Counted from the stretch's first letter, positions 1 through 6,818 are shown. The stretch is DNA of 8,931 bases from a bacterium (GCA_002401225.1 NVSM01000062.1:1-8931); one strand, 5' to 3'. The notes: generated by a model not told the origin, from the letters alone. Made by a program: numbers and translations.

Positions 1-22
1 TCTGTCTCACTTCGTTCGACAT

Positions 23-45
23 CTCCCCCGCGGGGCGCAGGGGAG
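23..45. repeat. GC-rich inverted repeat downstream of truA
   Basis: CTCCCC at 23-28 pairs with GGGGAG at 40-45. Nested inside is the 10-bp perfect palindrome CCCCGCGGGG at 26-35. It lies about 55-75 bp beyond the truA stop codon and has no adjacent T-run on either strand, so it is not a textbook rho-independent terminator. It could be part of a dispersed intergenic repeat or a transcription-end hairpin for the truA operon. The sequence alone does not decide. Confidence 0.4.
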
Positions 46-84
46 GGCAAATTCATCCAATGCTCATCCTCTCTCTTCTCTTCC

Positions 85-119
85 CCCATTGCCTATTGCC
101 TACTCCCTATTGCCTTCTT
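85..119. repeat. Degenerate 7-bp tandem repeat (about 5 units)
   Basis: Five consecutive heptamers are visible: CCCATTG (85-91), CCTATTG (92-98), CCTACTC (99-105), CCTATTG (106-112) and CCTTCTT (113-119). Units 2 and 4 are identical and the others drift from them. The style resembles the short tandemly repeated heptamers (STRR) described in cyanobacteria and seen in other bacteria. The array straddles the truA stop codon (100-102), so its last two and a half units encode the C-terminal tail of TruA. Confidence 0.6.
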
Positions 120-939
120 CATACCGCACCCACTCCAGCCGCAACCCCATCGGCGGCAGCGTCACCCCCGCAAGCTTCCGATCGCCGCTCGCGATCATCT
201 CCCGCACCATCTCAGGCTCAATCTTCCCGCGCCCAACCTCCACCAGCGTACCACCAATGATCCGTACCATGTTGTACAAGAACCCGTTGCCAGAGATGCG
301 GACCACAAATTTTCCCGGCTGGGGTGTTTCGATCTCGCACTTGTAGATCGTCCGCACCGTCGTCTTGCGCCCATGACTGGCCTGCGAAAAGCACACGAAG
401 TCATGCTCGCCCACCATCAAATCCGCGGCCTGCTGCATCTTCGCTGCATCAAGCTCGTACCAAGTATGAAACACATACCGCCGATCCCACAACGGACGAA
501 CCTGGCCCGTCACGATCGAATAACAATATTCCTTCTCGACCGCCCTGCCGATAGGGTCAAACTTTTTATCCACCACCTCGCAAGAGTACACAAAAACATC
601 CCTAGGCAACTTGGAGTTGATCGCCTTGACCAAACCCTCCGTCCCCCGTTCGATCGGCCAACCAACACCTTTGCTCGGATCAGGTCTGCTCGTAAAACAA
701 GCCACCTGCCCGTTGGCATGCACACCCGAATCTGTCCGCGATGCCCCGACCAAAACCACAGGCTCACGAACCACCTTGCGAACCGCTTGTTCGAGCACAT
801 GCTGCACCGTCCGAAGGTATAACCGCCTGGGCTCTTCACCCGGCGCAGGAGCCGGCGCATCAGGGTCCGGCGGCTCCTGCTTCTGCCAGCCCACAAAGTC
901 CGTCCCGTCATATGCAACTATCAGCTTATAGCGAGGCAT
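100..939 (-). CDS. truA: tRNA pseudouridine synthase A
   Basis: TruA isomerises uridine to pseudouridine at positions 38-40 of the tRNA anticodon stem in the cytoplasm. The 279-aa product has the family's N-terminal start (YKLIVAYDGTDFVGWQ, about residues 4-19), the RTVQ segment near residue 43, and the catalytic motif GASRTDSGVHA with Asp70 as the predicted nucleophile. The C-terminal half carries the usual GNGFLYNMVRIIGGTL block. Length is close to the roughly 270 aa typical of bacteria. An unusual Pro/Asp/Ala-rich insertion occupies about residues 22-38, between the first strand and the RTVQ helix. The ATG is six bases after the stop of the upstream 72-aa gene, indicating co-transcription. 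The 3' end runs into a heptamer repeat, so the last residues (EEGNRE) are repeat-derived. Identity is essentially certain. Confidence 0.96.
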   Translation of the reverse strand: MPRYKLIVAYDGTDFVGWQKQEPPDPDAPAPAPGEEPRRLYLRTVQHVLEQAVRKVVREPVVLVGASRTDSGVHANGQVACFTSRPDPSKGVGWPIERGTEGLVKAINSKLPRDVFVYSCEVVDKKFDPIGRAVEKEYCYSIVTGQVRPLWDRRYVFHTWYELDAAKMQQAADLMVGEHDFVCFSQASHGRKTTVRTIYKCEIETPQPGKFVVRISGNGFLYNMVRIIGGTLVEVGRGKIEPEMVREMIASGDRKLAGVTLPPMGLRLEWVRYEEGNRE

Positions 940-945
940 AGCAGA

Positions 946-1164
946 TCAACCCACATCCGATTCAGTGTCTCCGAGTGACACGACCGTAGGCTCATCATCA
1001 AAGTTCTTAATCACCTTCGGCGGCGGCCCCTTCGGCCCCCCACCACCATGCCCAAACTTCTTATATTCCTCGTCGGCCCACTGATCCCCCACCTTCCACC
1101 ACACCAGCGTAAAAACCGCCGTTGCGGCAGCGATAAAGAGTCCGAGTGCAATCCAAATAATCAT
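946..1164 (-). CDS. Small single-pass membrane protein, unknown function
   Basis: This is a 72-aa protein with an N-terminal hydrophobic helix (about residues 2-23, MIIWIALGLFIAAATAVFTL), a short amphipathic stretch containing WADEEYKKF, a glycine/proline-rich linker (about residues 38-49, GHGGGGPKGPPP) and an acidic tail. The helix may be an uncleaved anchor with the tail on one face of the membrane. It is the first gene of a two-gene minus-strand unit with truA, separated by only six bases. An AGGA sits about seven bases before the ATG, an acceptable ribosome site. I do not recognise a family. Membrane anchoring is inferred from hydrophobicity only. Tight spacing to truA and plausible composition favour a real gene, though conservation could not be tested. 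Confidence 0.7.
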   Translation of the reverse strand: MIIWIALGLFIAAATAVFTLVWWKVGDQWADEEYKKFGHGGGGPKGPPPKVIKNFDDEPTVVSLGDTESDVG

Positions 1165-1376
1165 GCCTCAATCCTAGCGCAACTGTTTCGCAGAAAAAAC
1201 TTCTAATCTCTCTCCATCGGGTGCAATGTCCGATCATTCCCCGCGTTGATCAACTGTCGCCCAGGTTTTCGTCTCACCTATGTCGGCTTGTGGACTCATC
1301 TTGGCTCTCGGCACGCCGCCCAACAGCGTCGTTGGTGTTCGTGTGCCTATATCAAAGCAGGAAAAGGTCTCACAAC

Positions 1377-1829
1377 ATGTTTACCAAATCACTCCGTATC
1401 TCCCTCATCGCCATGCTTATGGCTGTCATCACCCCCCAAGCCCTCGCCCAAGAGCGCATCAACCCCGTCGACGACTGCATCAATCGCATCGCCCGCGTTG
1501 TCTATCACACCACCCACGCAAACCGACACATCGCAGGACGCACCATCGAGATCATCGAGGAACTCGATGCCCAAGGCGCAGAAAACGAAGCTGTCGTCGC
1601 TGCCGGGCAAGAAGGCAAAGTCGCGATCAATCAACGATCCCAAGCTGCCGCCCAACGCATCCACTCCATCGTTGAACGATGTGTCGCAAGCCTCCAAGAA
1701 CACGATGCCCCCCGAGCCGCGATCGTCGCGGTTCGTCAAGCCGGGATGGTTGGAGCCGAAGCCATCGGTGAATCCGCCCGCCGAAACAAAGTCCGAATCA
1801 ATCATGCCATCGCGATCGCCATCGAATAA
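1377..1829 (+). CDS. Secreted helical protein, unknown function
   Basis: The 150-aa product begins with a signal peptide: positive N-region (MFTKSLR), hydrophobic core to about residue 20, and a likely cleavage after ALA at residues 22-24. The mature part is predicted mostly helical and has two cysteines, Cys34 and Cys102, that could form a disulfide in the periplasm. Two stretches look weakly alike, GKVAINQRSQAAAQRIHSIVE (residues 80-100) and the C-terminal NKVRINHAIAIAIE, hinting at a helical repeat. The start at 1377 was chosen over in-frame starts from 1221 because it opens the signal peptide and has AAAAGG about nine bases upstream. The gene is monocistronic: a strong terminator follows 88 bases after the stop and the upstream unit is divergent. 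I do not recognise a family. Confidence 0.8.
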   Translation: MFTKSLRISLIAMLMAVITPQALAQERINPVDDCINRIARVVYHTTHANRHIAGRTIEIIEELDAQGAENEAVVAAGQEGKVAINQRSQAAAQRIHSIVERCVASLQEHDAPRAAIVAVRQAGMVGAEAIGESARRNKVRINHAIAIAIE

Positions 1830-1857
1830 CCATTCCTCCTTATAACCACCCTCTGAG

Positions 1858-1880
1858 CATGCTGTGTGTTTGCCAGCATG
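1858..1880. repeat. Short hairpin between secreted-protein gene and terminator
   Basis: CATGCTG (1858-1864) and CAGCATG (1874-1880) form a perfect 7-bp stem around a 9-base loop. It lies in the 3' untranslated region just before the strong terminator at 1917-1946 and has no T-run of its own. It may stabilise the mRNA 3' end. Confidence 0.4.
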
Positions 1881-1916
1881 ACCAGCCCACAAGCCGTCGG
1901 CGAAATCCGGCGCAAG

Positions 1917-1946
1917 AACACCCTGCCCATTCGGCGGGGTGTTTTT
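1917..1946 (+). terminator. Rho-independent terminator
   Basis: The left arm AACACCCTGCC (1917-1927) pairs with the right arm GGCGGGGTGTT (1933-1943) over 11 bp with a single G-T wobble. The loop is five bases (CATTC) and the T-run spans 1942-1946. It ends transcription of the secreted-protein gene before the lptF-family operon. The open frame of the permease can be extended through this hairpin to a GTG at 1866, which argues against that longer start. Confidence 0.9.
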
Positions 1947-2021
1947 CTACAAACATCCCTTATCGCTCTCTTGAGCAACAAACACCAACCACTCGCCCCT
2001 TCCCCCCTCCTATCCTTCCCC

Positions 2022-3731
2022 ATGCTCACGACCCTCTGGCGGGCCATCTCGATCGAGTTCTGGAGACTCCTTCTGCTCACCGTTTCGGTAGTTGTCGCAA
2101 CCGTTGCATTCGCCGTCACGATCAAGCCACTCGCCGACGGCTTGCTCTCCGCAGACCAAGCCATCCGGTTCATGTTCTACGCCATCCCGCCAATGCTTGC
2201 ATATGCACTTCCATTCGCCGCCGGGTTCGCAGCAACAATTTCCTACCATCGCATGGCCTCCGAGAACGAAATCGTCGCGGTCTACGCATCAGGAATCTCG
2301 CACAAAAAACTACTCTTCCCCGCACTCCTCTCAGGCATCATCCTCGCCGGCGGACTCTTCGCGCTCAATGACCAAGTCATCCCACGCTTCCTCAAAGAGA
2401 TGGAACGCATGGTCACCCAAGACTTCGCCAAGATCTTTGTCAGCTCGCTCCAAAACGGCGAATCCGCAACCATCGGCAACAACGAGATCCACGCTGACTA
2501 TGTCGAACGAATCAAACCAGAACCAGGATCAAACGCACTCGATATCTACCTCCTCGGGGGCGTAGCACTCGTCAAAGCAGACCCCGACGGCACAGTCACC
2601 ATCGACGGCACCGCCAAAAGAGCATGGATACTCCTCCTCCCCGTATGGGCACTCGAAAAAGAAGACCAAGAACGCATCGGCGATCCAGACGCAACCGTTG
2701 TCCTCATGAAGTTCATCGACATGACCATCAATCGCGATGGCTCACCAATCACCGTTGACCCCTTCACCCTCCCCGCCTTCCCGATCCCACGCGTGTTCAA
2801 AGATGATCCAAAATACATGACCGGCGCCGAGATGCGTGCGCTCCGCAACAACCCAGACCAAATGAACTTCGTCGACTCACGAAGAATCGGACTCGCCAAA
2901 AGCCTCGCATCAATCCAGGTCTTCCGCTCCCTTGCGACGCAAGCAAAGCAAGGCAGCGCCATTAATCTCCGATCAGCACACACCGGAGGCTCAGTCTCGA
3001 TCCTCGCCGGCGGCTTTACAGCCAAACAAGGACAATGGGCACTGCTCCCCCAGCCTCAAACCAACCGCATCGAAATCGAAGTGATTGACTCCGCCGGCAG
3101 AACCGATCGCCTCCGCGCACAAAGCGCGATCATCCGTCCAGAAACCGCAGCCTCAGACGACCCGCTCACCTCAACAACATCACTCAAACCAACGCTCAGC
3201 TTCACCCTCGAACTCCAAGGCGTAGAAGTCCTCGCATCACTCGATGACACACGCCCAAGCACCGAAAAAGAATCAACCCAATACACAGGGCTCCAGTTTT
3301 CTCAAGACCCACTCGATGATCTCCTCGCCATGCCAAGCGCAGAGCTACTCGAATACGCCCAGCCCTACATCAACGCCGCATCCACCCAATACGCCAAAGG
3401 CTTGGTCAATCCTGCCCAACGCCTCGAGCATATCCTCGACGATCTCGATAGAGAAATCCTCTCCAAAACCCACGAACGCTACGCGATGTCAGGCGCATCC
3501 TTCGTCATGGTCCTTGCAGGAGCGGTCATCGCGCTTCGCCTAAAAAACGCCCAGCCGCTCGCCGTCTACCAATGGTCATTCTTCCCCGCACTAGGAACCA
3601 TCGTCCTGATCTCGGGCGGGCAACAATCAATCCACAACTCAGGAATCATCGGCATCCCCGTCATCTATTCCGGCATCCTCATCCTGCTCGTCTACACATG
3701 GATCTCGCTGCGCATGGTAAGCAAACACTGA
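2022..3731 (+). CDS. LptF/LptG-family (YjgP/YjgQ) permease, oversized
   Basis: This is a membrane component of the Lpt machinery type, which extracts LPS or a similar lipid from the inner membrane for export. From the ATG at 2022 the protein is 569 aa. Three N-terminal membrane segments fall near residues 14-35, 50-73 and 97-118, with the family signature SENEIVAVYASGIS (80-93) between the second and third. A long extracytoplasmic region follows (about 120-487), then three C-terminal segments (about 490-507, 516-535, 546-564). Typical LptF/LptG proteins are about 360 aa, so the periplasmic part is enlarged by roughly 200 residues. The ATG was preferred to upstream in-frame starts because these would translate through a terminator and it opens the first helix. 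No clear ribosome site is seen; the leader is pyrimidine-rich. The stop is one base from the next start. LptF versus LptG cannot be decided. Confidence 0.85.
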   Translation: MLTTLWRAISIEFWRLLLLTVSVVVATVAFAVTIKPLADGLLSADQAIRFMFYAIPPMLAYALPFAAGFAATISYHRMASENEIVAVYASGISHKKLLFPALLSGIILAGGLFALNDQVIPRFLKEMERMVTQDFAKIFVSSLQNGESATIGNNEIHADYVERIKPEPGSNALDIYLLGGVALVKADPDGTVTIDGTAKRAWILLLPVWALEKEDQERIGDPDATVVLMKFIDMTINRDGSPITVDPFTLPAFPIPRVFKDDPKYMTGAEMRALRNNPDQMNFVDSRRIGLAKSLASIQVFRSLATQAKQGSAINLRSAHTGGSVSILAGGFTAKQGQWALLPQPQTNRIEIEVIDSAGRTDRLRAQSAIIRPETAASDDPLTSTTSLKPTLSFTLELQGVEVLASLDDTRPSTEKESTQYTGLQFSQDPLDDLLAMPSAELLEYAQPYINAASTQYAKGLVNPAQRLEHILDDLDREILSKTHERYAMSGASFVMVLAGAVIALRLKNAQPLAVYQWSFFPALGTIVLISGGQQSIHNSGIIGIPVIYSGILILLVYTWISLRMVSKH

Positions 3732-3732
3732 G

Positions 3733-5361
3733 ATGACCACACAAGATTCAAAACCAAACCCAGATGCACAACGCAAGCTGCCAAAGAAACCTTGGTGGAA
3801 CACAATCGCGACCAACCCGGCTTCCGTCTGGCTGCTCATCCTCGCACTGCTCGCCTTTCGAATAATCTGGCAAATCATCTCTCCCTACACCCTGATCGAA
3901 GACGAAGCCCATTATTGGGAATGGTCGCGCAACCTCGATTGGTCCTACTACTCCAAAGGCCCGGGTGTCTCGTGGGTCATCTGGGCATCGACCACAATCC
4001 TCGGTCACACCGAATACGCCATCCGTATCCCTGCGGCCATCGCCGCAGCACTCGGCACCCTCGCGGTCGCCAAAATCACCAAAGATCATTTCCAAGACCA
4101 ACGCCTCGGCTTCATCAGCGCGATCCTCTATGCCTGCGTCCCCGGGTTCGCCGTCGCTGCGATGATCATGACCATCGACTCGCCCTACATCGCATCATGG
4201 GCATGGGCATCGTTCTTCGCGCTCCGCGCCATCCTCAAAGGGCATCACAAAAGCTGGCTCGCCTTTGGGCTCTGGATCGCCATCGGGTTCCTCTTCAAAT
4301 ACACCATCCTCCTCATCCTCCCCGGCGTACTCCTCGCTATCTTCATTACAAAAAAACATCGGCCAAAGCTCAGCGCAAAGCATTTCACCCTCGGCATGCT
4401 CGTCTCGCTCATCGGGCTCGTCCCCGTCCTGATCTGGAACGCAGGGCATGATTGGGCAACCGTCCGCCACCTGCTCGGACACCTTGGCGCACCCGGAGGC
4501 GACACCGAAAAAACCGCAGCCTACCACGCAGATCCGTGGACTATCCTCTGGATGCTCGAATATGTCTCGCTCCAAATGCTCGTCGGCGGGCCAGTCGTCA
4601 TCCTCTCAATCTTCGCCCTACTCAACGCACGCAAAAACGCCGACGCACACACCCAGCTCGTCATCAAAGCCCTGGTTGCAATCGCCTTCCCGATCCTCTT
4701 CTTCTACTTCCTCGTCTCGCTCGTCACCCAAACCGAAGGCAACTGGGCAATGGGCGCGTTTGTCACCCTGATCCCCGCTGCGAGCTGGGCGGTGCTCGAT
4801 GGCGTGACACGCATCGATCACCCCGTCAAGTTCGCATGGGGCGCAGCCATGACCATTGGGATCATCATCCTCATGCTCTTCCCGGGCGCGAAATGGCTTT
4901 CCAAACAACCAGTCGTCGGCCCGCTCATCCCCCTCTATCGCATGACCGGCATGCGCGAACACGCAGCAGCAGCGACCCTCTCAATCGACGATCTGCGAGC
5001 ATACACCGGGCAAGAACCCATCATCATGTCCGAACACTATGGCCGAGCATCCCAACTCGCCTTCTATCTCCCAGGACAACCAACCGTCTATTGCACCAGC
5101 GCGCAAGTCGGAGGCCGAAAAACCCAATACGATATGTGGACACACACCGACCTCGCCAACCCCGATACCCTCGCCCCACTGCTCGGACGCCCCGGTATCC
5201 TCTTTGGAGGCAAACCCCACCACTGGACCTGCGCATTCGATGGCTTCACCAACATCGGTAAGCTCGAAAACGAACCCAAAGAAAAGAACACCACCTATAT
5301 CGGCTTCAACTTCCACACCTTCGATTCATGGACGCCGCCCAACAGAAACGATAAGAAATAA
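3733..5361 (+). CDS. GT39/ArnT-like membrane glycosyltransferase
   Basis: This is a GT-C-fold enzyme expected to move a sugar from a polyprenyl-phosphate donor onto a lipid or protein on the outer face of the inner membrane. The 542-aa product starts with a short cytoplasmic tail and a first helix (about 31-50). The first external loop holds the acidic motif EDEAHYW (56-62), with Asp57-Glu58 in the position of the catalytic acidic pair of PMT/ArnT enzymes. WSYYSKGPGVSW (70-81) follows at the place where relatives usually have a YxxHPPL-like motif. Many further hydrophobic segments extend to about residue 385, then a soluble C-terminal domain. The ATG lies one base after the permease stop, so translation is probably coupled. 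Family assignment is firm. The substrate is unknown; aminoarabinose transfer to lipid A is only one possibility. Confidence 0.85.
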   Translation: MTTQDSKPNPDAQRKLPKKPWWNTIATNPASVWLLILALLAFRIIWQIISPYTLIEDEAHYWEWSRNLDWSYYSKGPGVSWVIWASTTILGHTEYAIRIPAAIAAALGTLAVAKITKDHFQDQRLGFISAILYACVPGFAVAAMIMTIDSPYIASWAWASFFALRAILKGHHKSWLAFGLWIAIGFLFKYTILLILPGVLLAIFITKKHRPKLSAKHFTLGMLVSLIGLVPVLIWNAGHDWATVRHLLGHLGAPGGDTEKTAAYHADPWTILWMLEYVSLQMLVGGPVVILSIFALLNARKNADAHTQLVIKALVAIAFPILFFYFLVSLVTQTEGNWAMGAFVTLIPAASWAVLDGVTRIDHPVKFAWGAAMTIGIIILMLFPGAKWLSKQPVVGPLIPLYRMTGMREHAAAATLSIDDLRAYTGQEPIIMSEHYGRASQLAFYLPGQPTVYCTSAQVGGRKTQYDMWTHTDLANPDTLAPLLGRPGILFGGKPHHWTCAFDGFTNIGKLENEPKEKNTTYIGFNFHTFDSWTPPNRNDKK

Positions 5362-5369
5362 ACAAGCCC

Positions 5370-5999
5370 ATGACCTACCGATCCCCCAAAGAAAAAAAAC
5401 ACCGACGAGCCGTGCGATGGCGCACGCTCGCGATTGTCATCGCAGGGTTCATCATCTTCACCCTGCTCGATTTTCCACTGCTCCATCTTTTCTATATGGG
5501 CGATGACCGCGCCATCGAACACCACGATTGGTACCGCTTTCTCCGCATCCTCGGTTTCTTGGGCACATGGGCAGCCATCGGGTTTGTCTTCATCATCCAC
5601 GATCGAAACCGCCATCGAGGCGCAGCCGTCTTCCTGAGCGCACTCACCGCTGGCGCACTCGCTGAACTCGGCAAACGGGTCTTTGCTCGTGAGCGCCCTG
5701 TTTCGCAAGGCACCATCCAAGATGGTTTCTATCACTTCAGAGGGCTCTTCTCCGGGTTTTCTGATGGCTCAAACCTTGGGCTTCCATCATCTCATGCAGC
5801 CGTCGCCTTTGGTGGCTGCCTCATGCTCGCAGCACTCATCCCCAACACCCGAAGATTCCTCATCCTGCTCGCCATAGGCTGTGCCATCACCCGCATGCTC
5901 ACCGGCGCCCACTTCGCAACCGATGTCTACCTCGGTGCGATCATCGGGTGGCTCACTTCGATGCTCTACATCAAGCTCACGCCAACGAATCTGACCTGA
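5370..5999 (+). CDS. PAP2-family membrane phosphatase
   Basis: The 209-aa integral membrane protein has all three PAP2 motifs: K102-x6-R109-P110 (KRVFARERP), PSSH at 139-142, and R175-x5-H181-x3-D185 (RMLTGAHFATD). The histidines are the expected phospho-acceptor and acid/base residues. Members hydrolyse phosphatidic acid, undecaprenyl pyrophosphate or lipid A phosphates at the outer face of the inner membrane. Hydrophobic segments lie near residues 18-42, 58-77, 85-100, 143-157, 163-178 and 186-203. It is the third gene of the operon, eight bases after the glycosyltransferase, so recycling the polyprenyl carrier or trimming a lipid acceptor for that enzyme is the natural inference. No strong ribosome site is visible. 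The exact substrate cannot be read from the sequence. Confidence 0.9.
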   Translation: MTYRSPKEKKHRRAVRWRTLAIVIAGFIIFTLLDFPLLHLFYMGDDRAIEHHDWYRFLRILGFLGTWAAIGFVFIIHDRNRHRGAAVFLSALTAGALAELGKRVFARERPVSQGTIQDGFYHFRGLFSGFSDGSNLGLPSSHAAVAFGGCLMLAALIPNTRRFLILLAIGCAITRMLTGAHFATDVYLGAIIGWLTSMLYIKLTPTNLT

Positions 6000-6043
6000 G
6001 TTTGATTTCGATCTGTAGCTGATCTTCCATCAAAGCATTAATT

Positions 6044-6078
6044 AAAAAAGGCGGTATCCCCCACGAGAAGACACCGCC
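6044..6078 (-). terminator. Rho-independent terminator, minus strand
   Basis: Read on the minus strand, GGCGGT (6078-6073) pairs with ACCGCC (6055-6050), extended by two further pairs past one mismatch, and is followed immediately by six Ts (6049-6044). It ends a minus-strand transcript coming from the DUF721 gene or from a small RNA in the tract. Read on the plus strand the same stem is followed by a partly T-rich sequence, so it may also weakly stop the envelope operon. Confidence 0.8.
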
Positions 6079-6081
6079 CGT

Positions 6082-6128
6082 TGTGTTTCGTTGGAATACC
6101 CAGGAGGAGTAGCAATCAACGAAACACA
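6082..6128 (-). ncRNA. Candidate small RNA or 3'UTR hairpin with anti-SD loop
   Basis: TGTGTTTCGTTG (6082-6093) and CAACGAAACACA (6117-6128) are perfect 12-base inverted repeats with a 23-base loop. On the minus strand the loop reads CTACTCCTCCTGGG, which contains CTCCTCC, complementary to a Shine-Dalgarno. A strong minus-strand terminator follows a few bases later (stem from 6078, T-run to 6044). Stem, exposed C/U loop and terminator are the usual layout of a trans-acting small RNA 3' half. On the plus strand the loop shows AGGAGG, but no start codon follows at workable spacing. The RNA's 5' end is not defined, and function is inference. Confidence 0.3.
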
Positions 6129-6276
6129 GGATGCACAACCAACCGGGGCTGATTCATTTTGACCAGGTGAACGGCACAAAACAAACCACCCGAATCCAAA
6201 TCGCCGTTTTGACATCTTGCAAGTGTGTGCGCTCGCAAGAGCAAAGTGAAGCGTAGGAATTGGTGCGCGATCAGTT

Positions 6277-6306
6277 GTCATCATCGACCACGACGCCGAC
6301 GATGAC
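6277..6306 (-). repeat. 10-bp stem-loop favouring the minus-strand RNA
   Basis: On the minus strand GTCATCGTCG (6306-6297) pairs with CGATGATGAC (6286-6277) over ten positions with one G-U wobble around a 10-base loop. On the plus strand the same position would be a C-A mismatch, so the fold is better in a minus-strand transcript, in agreement with the minus-strand terminator downstream. Confidence 0.45.
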
Positions 6307-6382
6307 CCAGCATCCCCGAAATGGGATCGTTTGTCAAAGGGTTTTCGGAACATTCTGACATACTTTCGGTGTTTAAAACCGA

Positions 6383-6790
6383 TTAGGTGTTATTTTGGCC
6401 GACCTGCACCCCAACATCAGCCACGATTTTCAGATCAACCCCCCGGATGGGAACTTGGGCAAGGGCTTGAAACTCGCTCAGCCCCCCGCTGCCAAGCCAA
6501 CGATCGACCATGTATCGATGGGCAGCACTGGGCACCAAAACCACCACTTTGCCTGCTTTAAGCCCTGCAACACTGGTGCAATCTCGGATTTGATCCGGCA
6601 CCACCGTCGCCCACGCCTCGTTGGCAGCAGATTCAGATTTCGATATCTTCTTCATCGCCTGCATCTGCAAGTTCATATCCTCACCCAACCCACGCGCCCG
6701 CAAGGGATACACACGAAAACCCCGAAGCCGATCAAGCGGATCGCTCGGCGAACGGTTCAATGAATCTTTGTTGGACGGGTTCGATGCCAC
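6383..6790 (-). CDS. DUF721 (DciA-like) protein
   Basis: The 135-aa product has an N-terminal charged region and then a DUF721-type core: Trp60 in AWATVVPDQI, the stretch VAGLKAGKVVVLVPSAAHRY (74-93) matching the family's 'G-x-L-x-V-x-V-x-S-x-A' strand, and a following helix MVDRWL. DUF721 includes DciA, the widespread ancestral loader/partner of the DnaB replicative helicase. The start is GTG at 6790: an in-frame TAG lies 12 bases upstream and no earlier start exists. There is no convincing ribosome site. The gene is divergent from the ABC ATPase with 42 bp between, and a tract of hairpins ending in a terminator follows its stop. The helicase-loader role is inferred from the family; similarity is moderate and the C-terminal part is short. 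Confidence 0.65.
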   Translation of the reverse strand: MASNPSNKDSLNRSPSDPLDRLRGFRVYPLRARGLGEDMNLQMQAMKKISKSESAANEAWATVVPDQIRDCTSVAGLKAGKVVVLVPSAAHRYMVDRWLGSGGLSEFQALAQVPIRGVDLKIVADVGVQVGQNNT

Positions 6791-6818
6791 GCAATGAGTC
6801 TACACCGATTCCTTTCGC

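Larger units (their letters stand above)
6000..6382. other. Gene-poor tract with multiple hairpins
   Basis: This 383-bp stretch holds no convincing protein gene. It contains a minus-strand terminator (6044-6078), a 12-bp inverted repeat (6082-6128), a TCTTGC/GCAAGA hairpin (6215-6220 with 6235-6240), a 10-bp stem (6277-6306) and a small stem (6366-6382) directly after the stop of the DUF721 gene. On the minus strand TTGACA at 6337-6332 resembles a -35 box, but the -10 expected 17 bases on (GATGCT) is weak. It may be a long 3' untranslated region of the DUF721 gene or encode a separate small RNA. Confidence 0.5.

Noticed and set aside
566..574. DnaA-box-like sequence TTATCCACC inside truA
   Set aside because: It has one mismatch to TTATCCACA, is a single copy with no cluster or AT-rich unwinding region nearby, and so is expected by chance.
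373..822. 149-aa plus-strand open frame opposite truA
   Set aside because: It is an antisense shadow of a confidently identified truA and has no family features.
1811..1818. GCGATCGC, the cyanobacterial HIP1 octamer, near the end of the secreted-protein gene
   Set aside because: A single occurrence explained by Ile-Ala codons (ATCGCG ATCGCC). There is no over-representation in the window.
1389..1892. 167-aa minus-strand open frame opposite the secreted-protein gene
   Set aside because: It is Asp/Gly-rich antisense shadow. The plus strand has a signal peptide, ribosome site and terminator.
1866..2021. 52-codon upstream extension of the LptF/G-family gene from a GTG at 1866
   Set aside because: It would be translated across the rho-independent terminator at 1917-1946, and the extra residues do not belong to the family N-terminus.
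6132..6257. 41-codon plus-strand open frame after AGGAGG
   Set aside because: The AGGAGG is about 24 bases from the ATG, too far for normal initiation. The peptide (starting MHNQPGLIHF) has no recognisable feature, and structure favours the opposite strand.
6042..6353. 103-aa minus-strand open frame in the tract between the PAP2 and DUF721 genes
   Set aside because: It reads through the 12-bp inverted repeat and the terminator, and stops inside the terminator T-run. Composition is unlike a folded protein and no ribosome site is seen.
6395..6763. 122-aa plus-strand open frame opposite the DUF721 gene
   Set aside because: It is His/Arg/Pro-rich without domain signs. The minus strand carries a recognisable DUF721 core.
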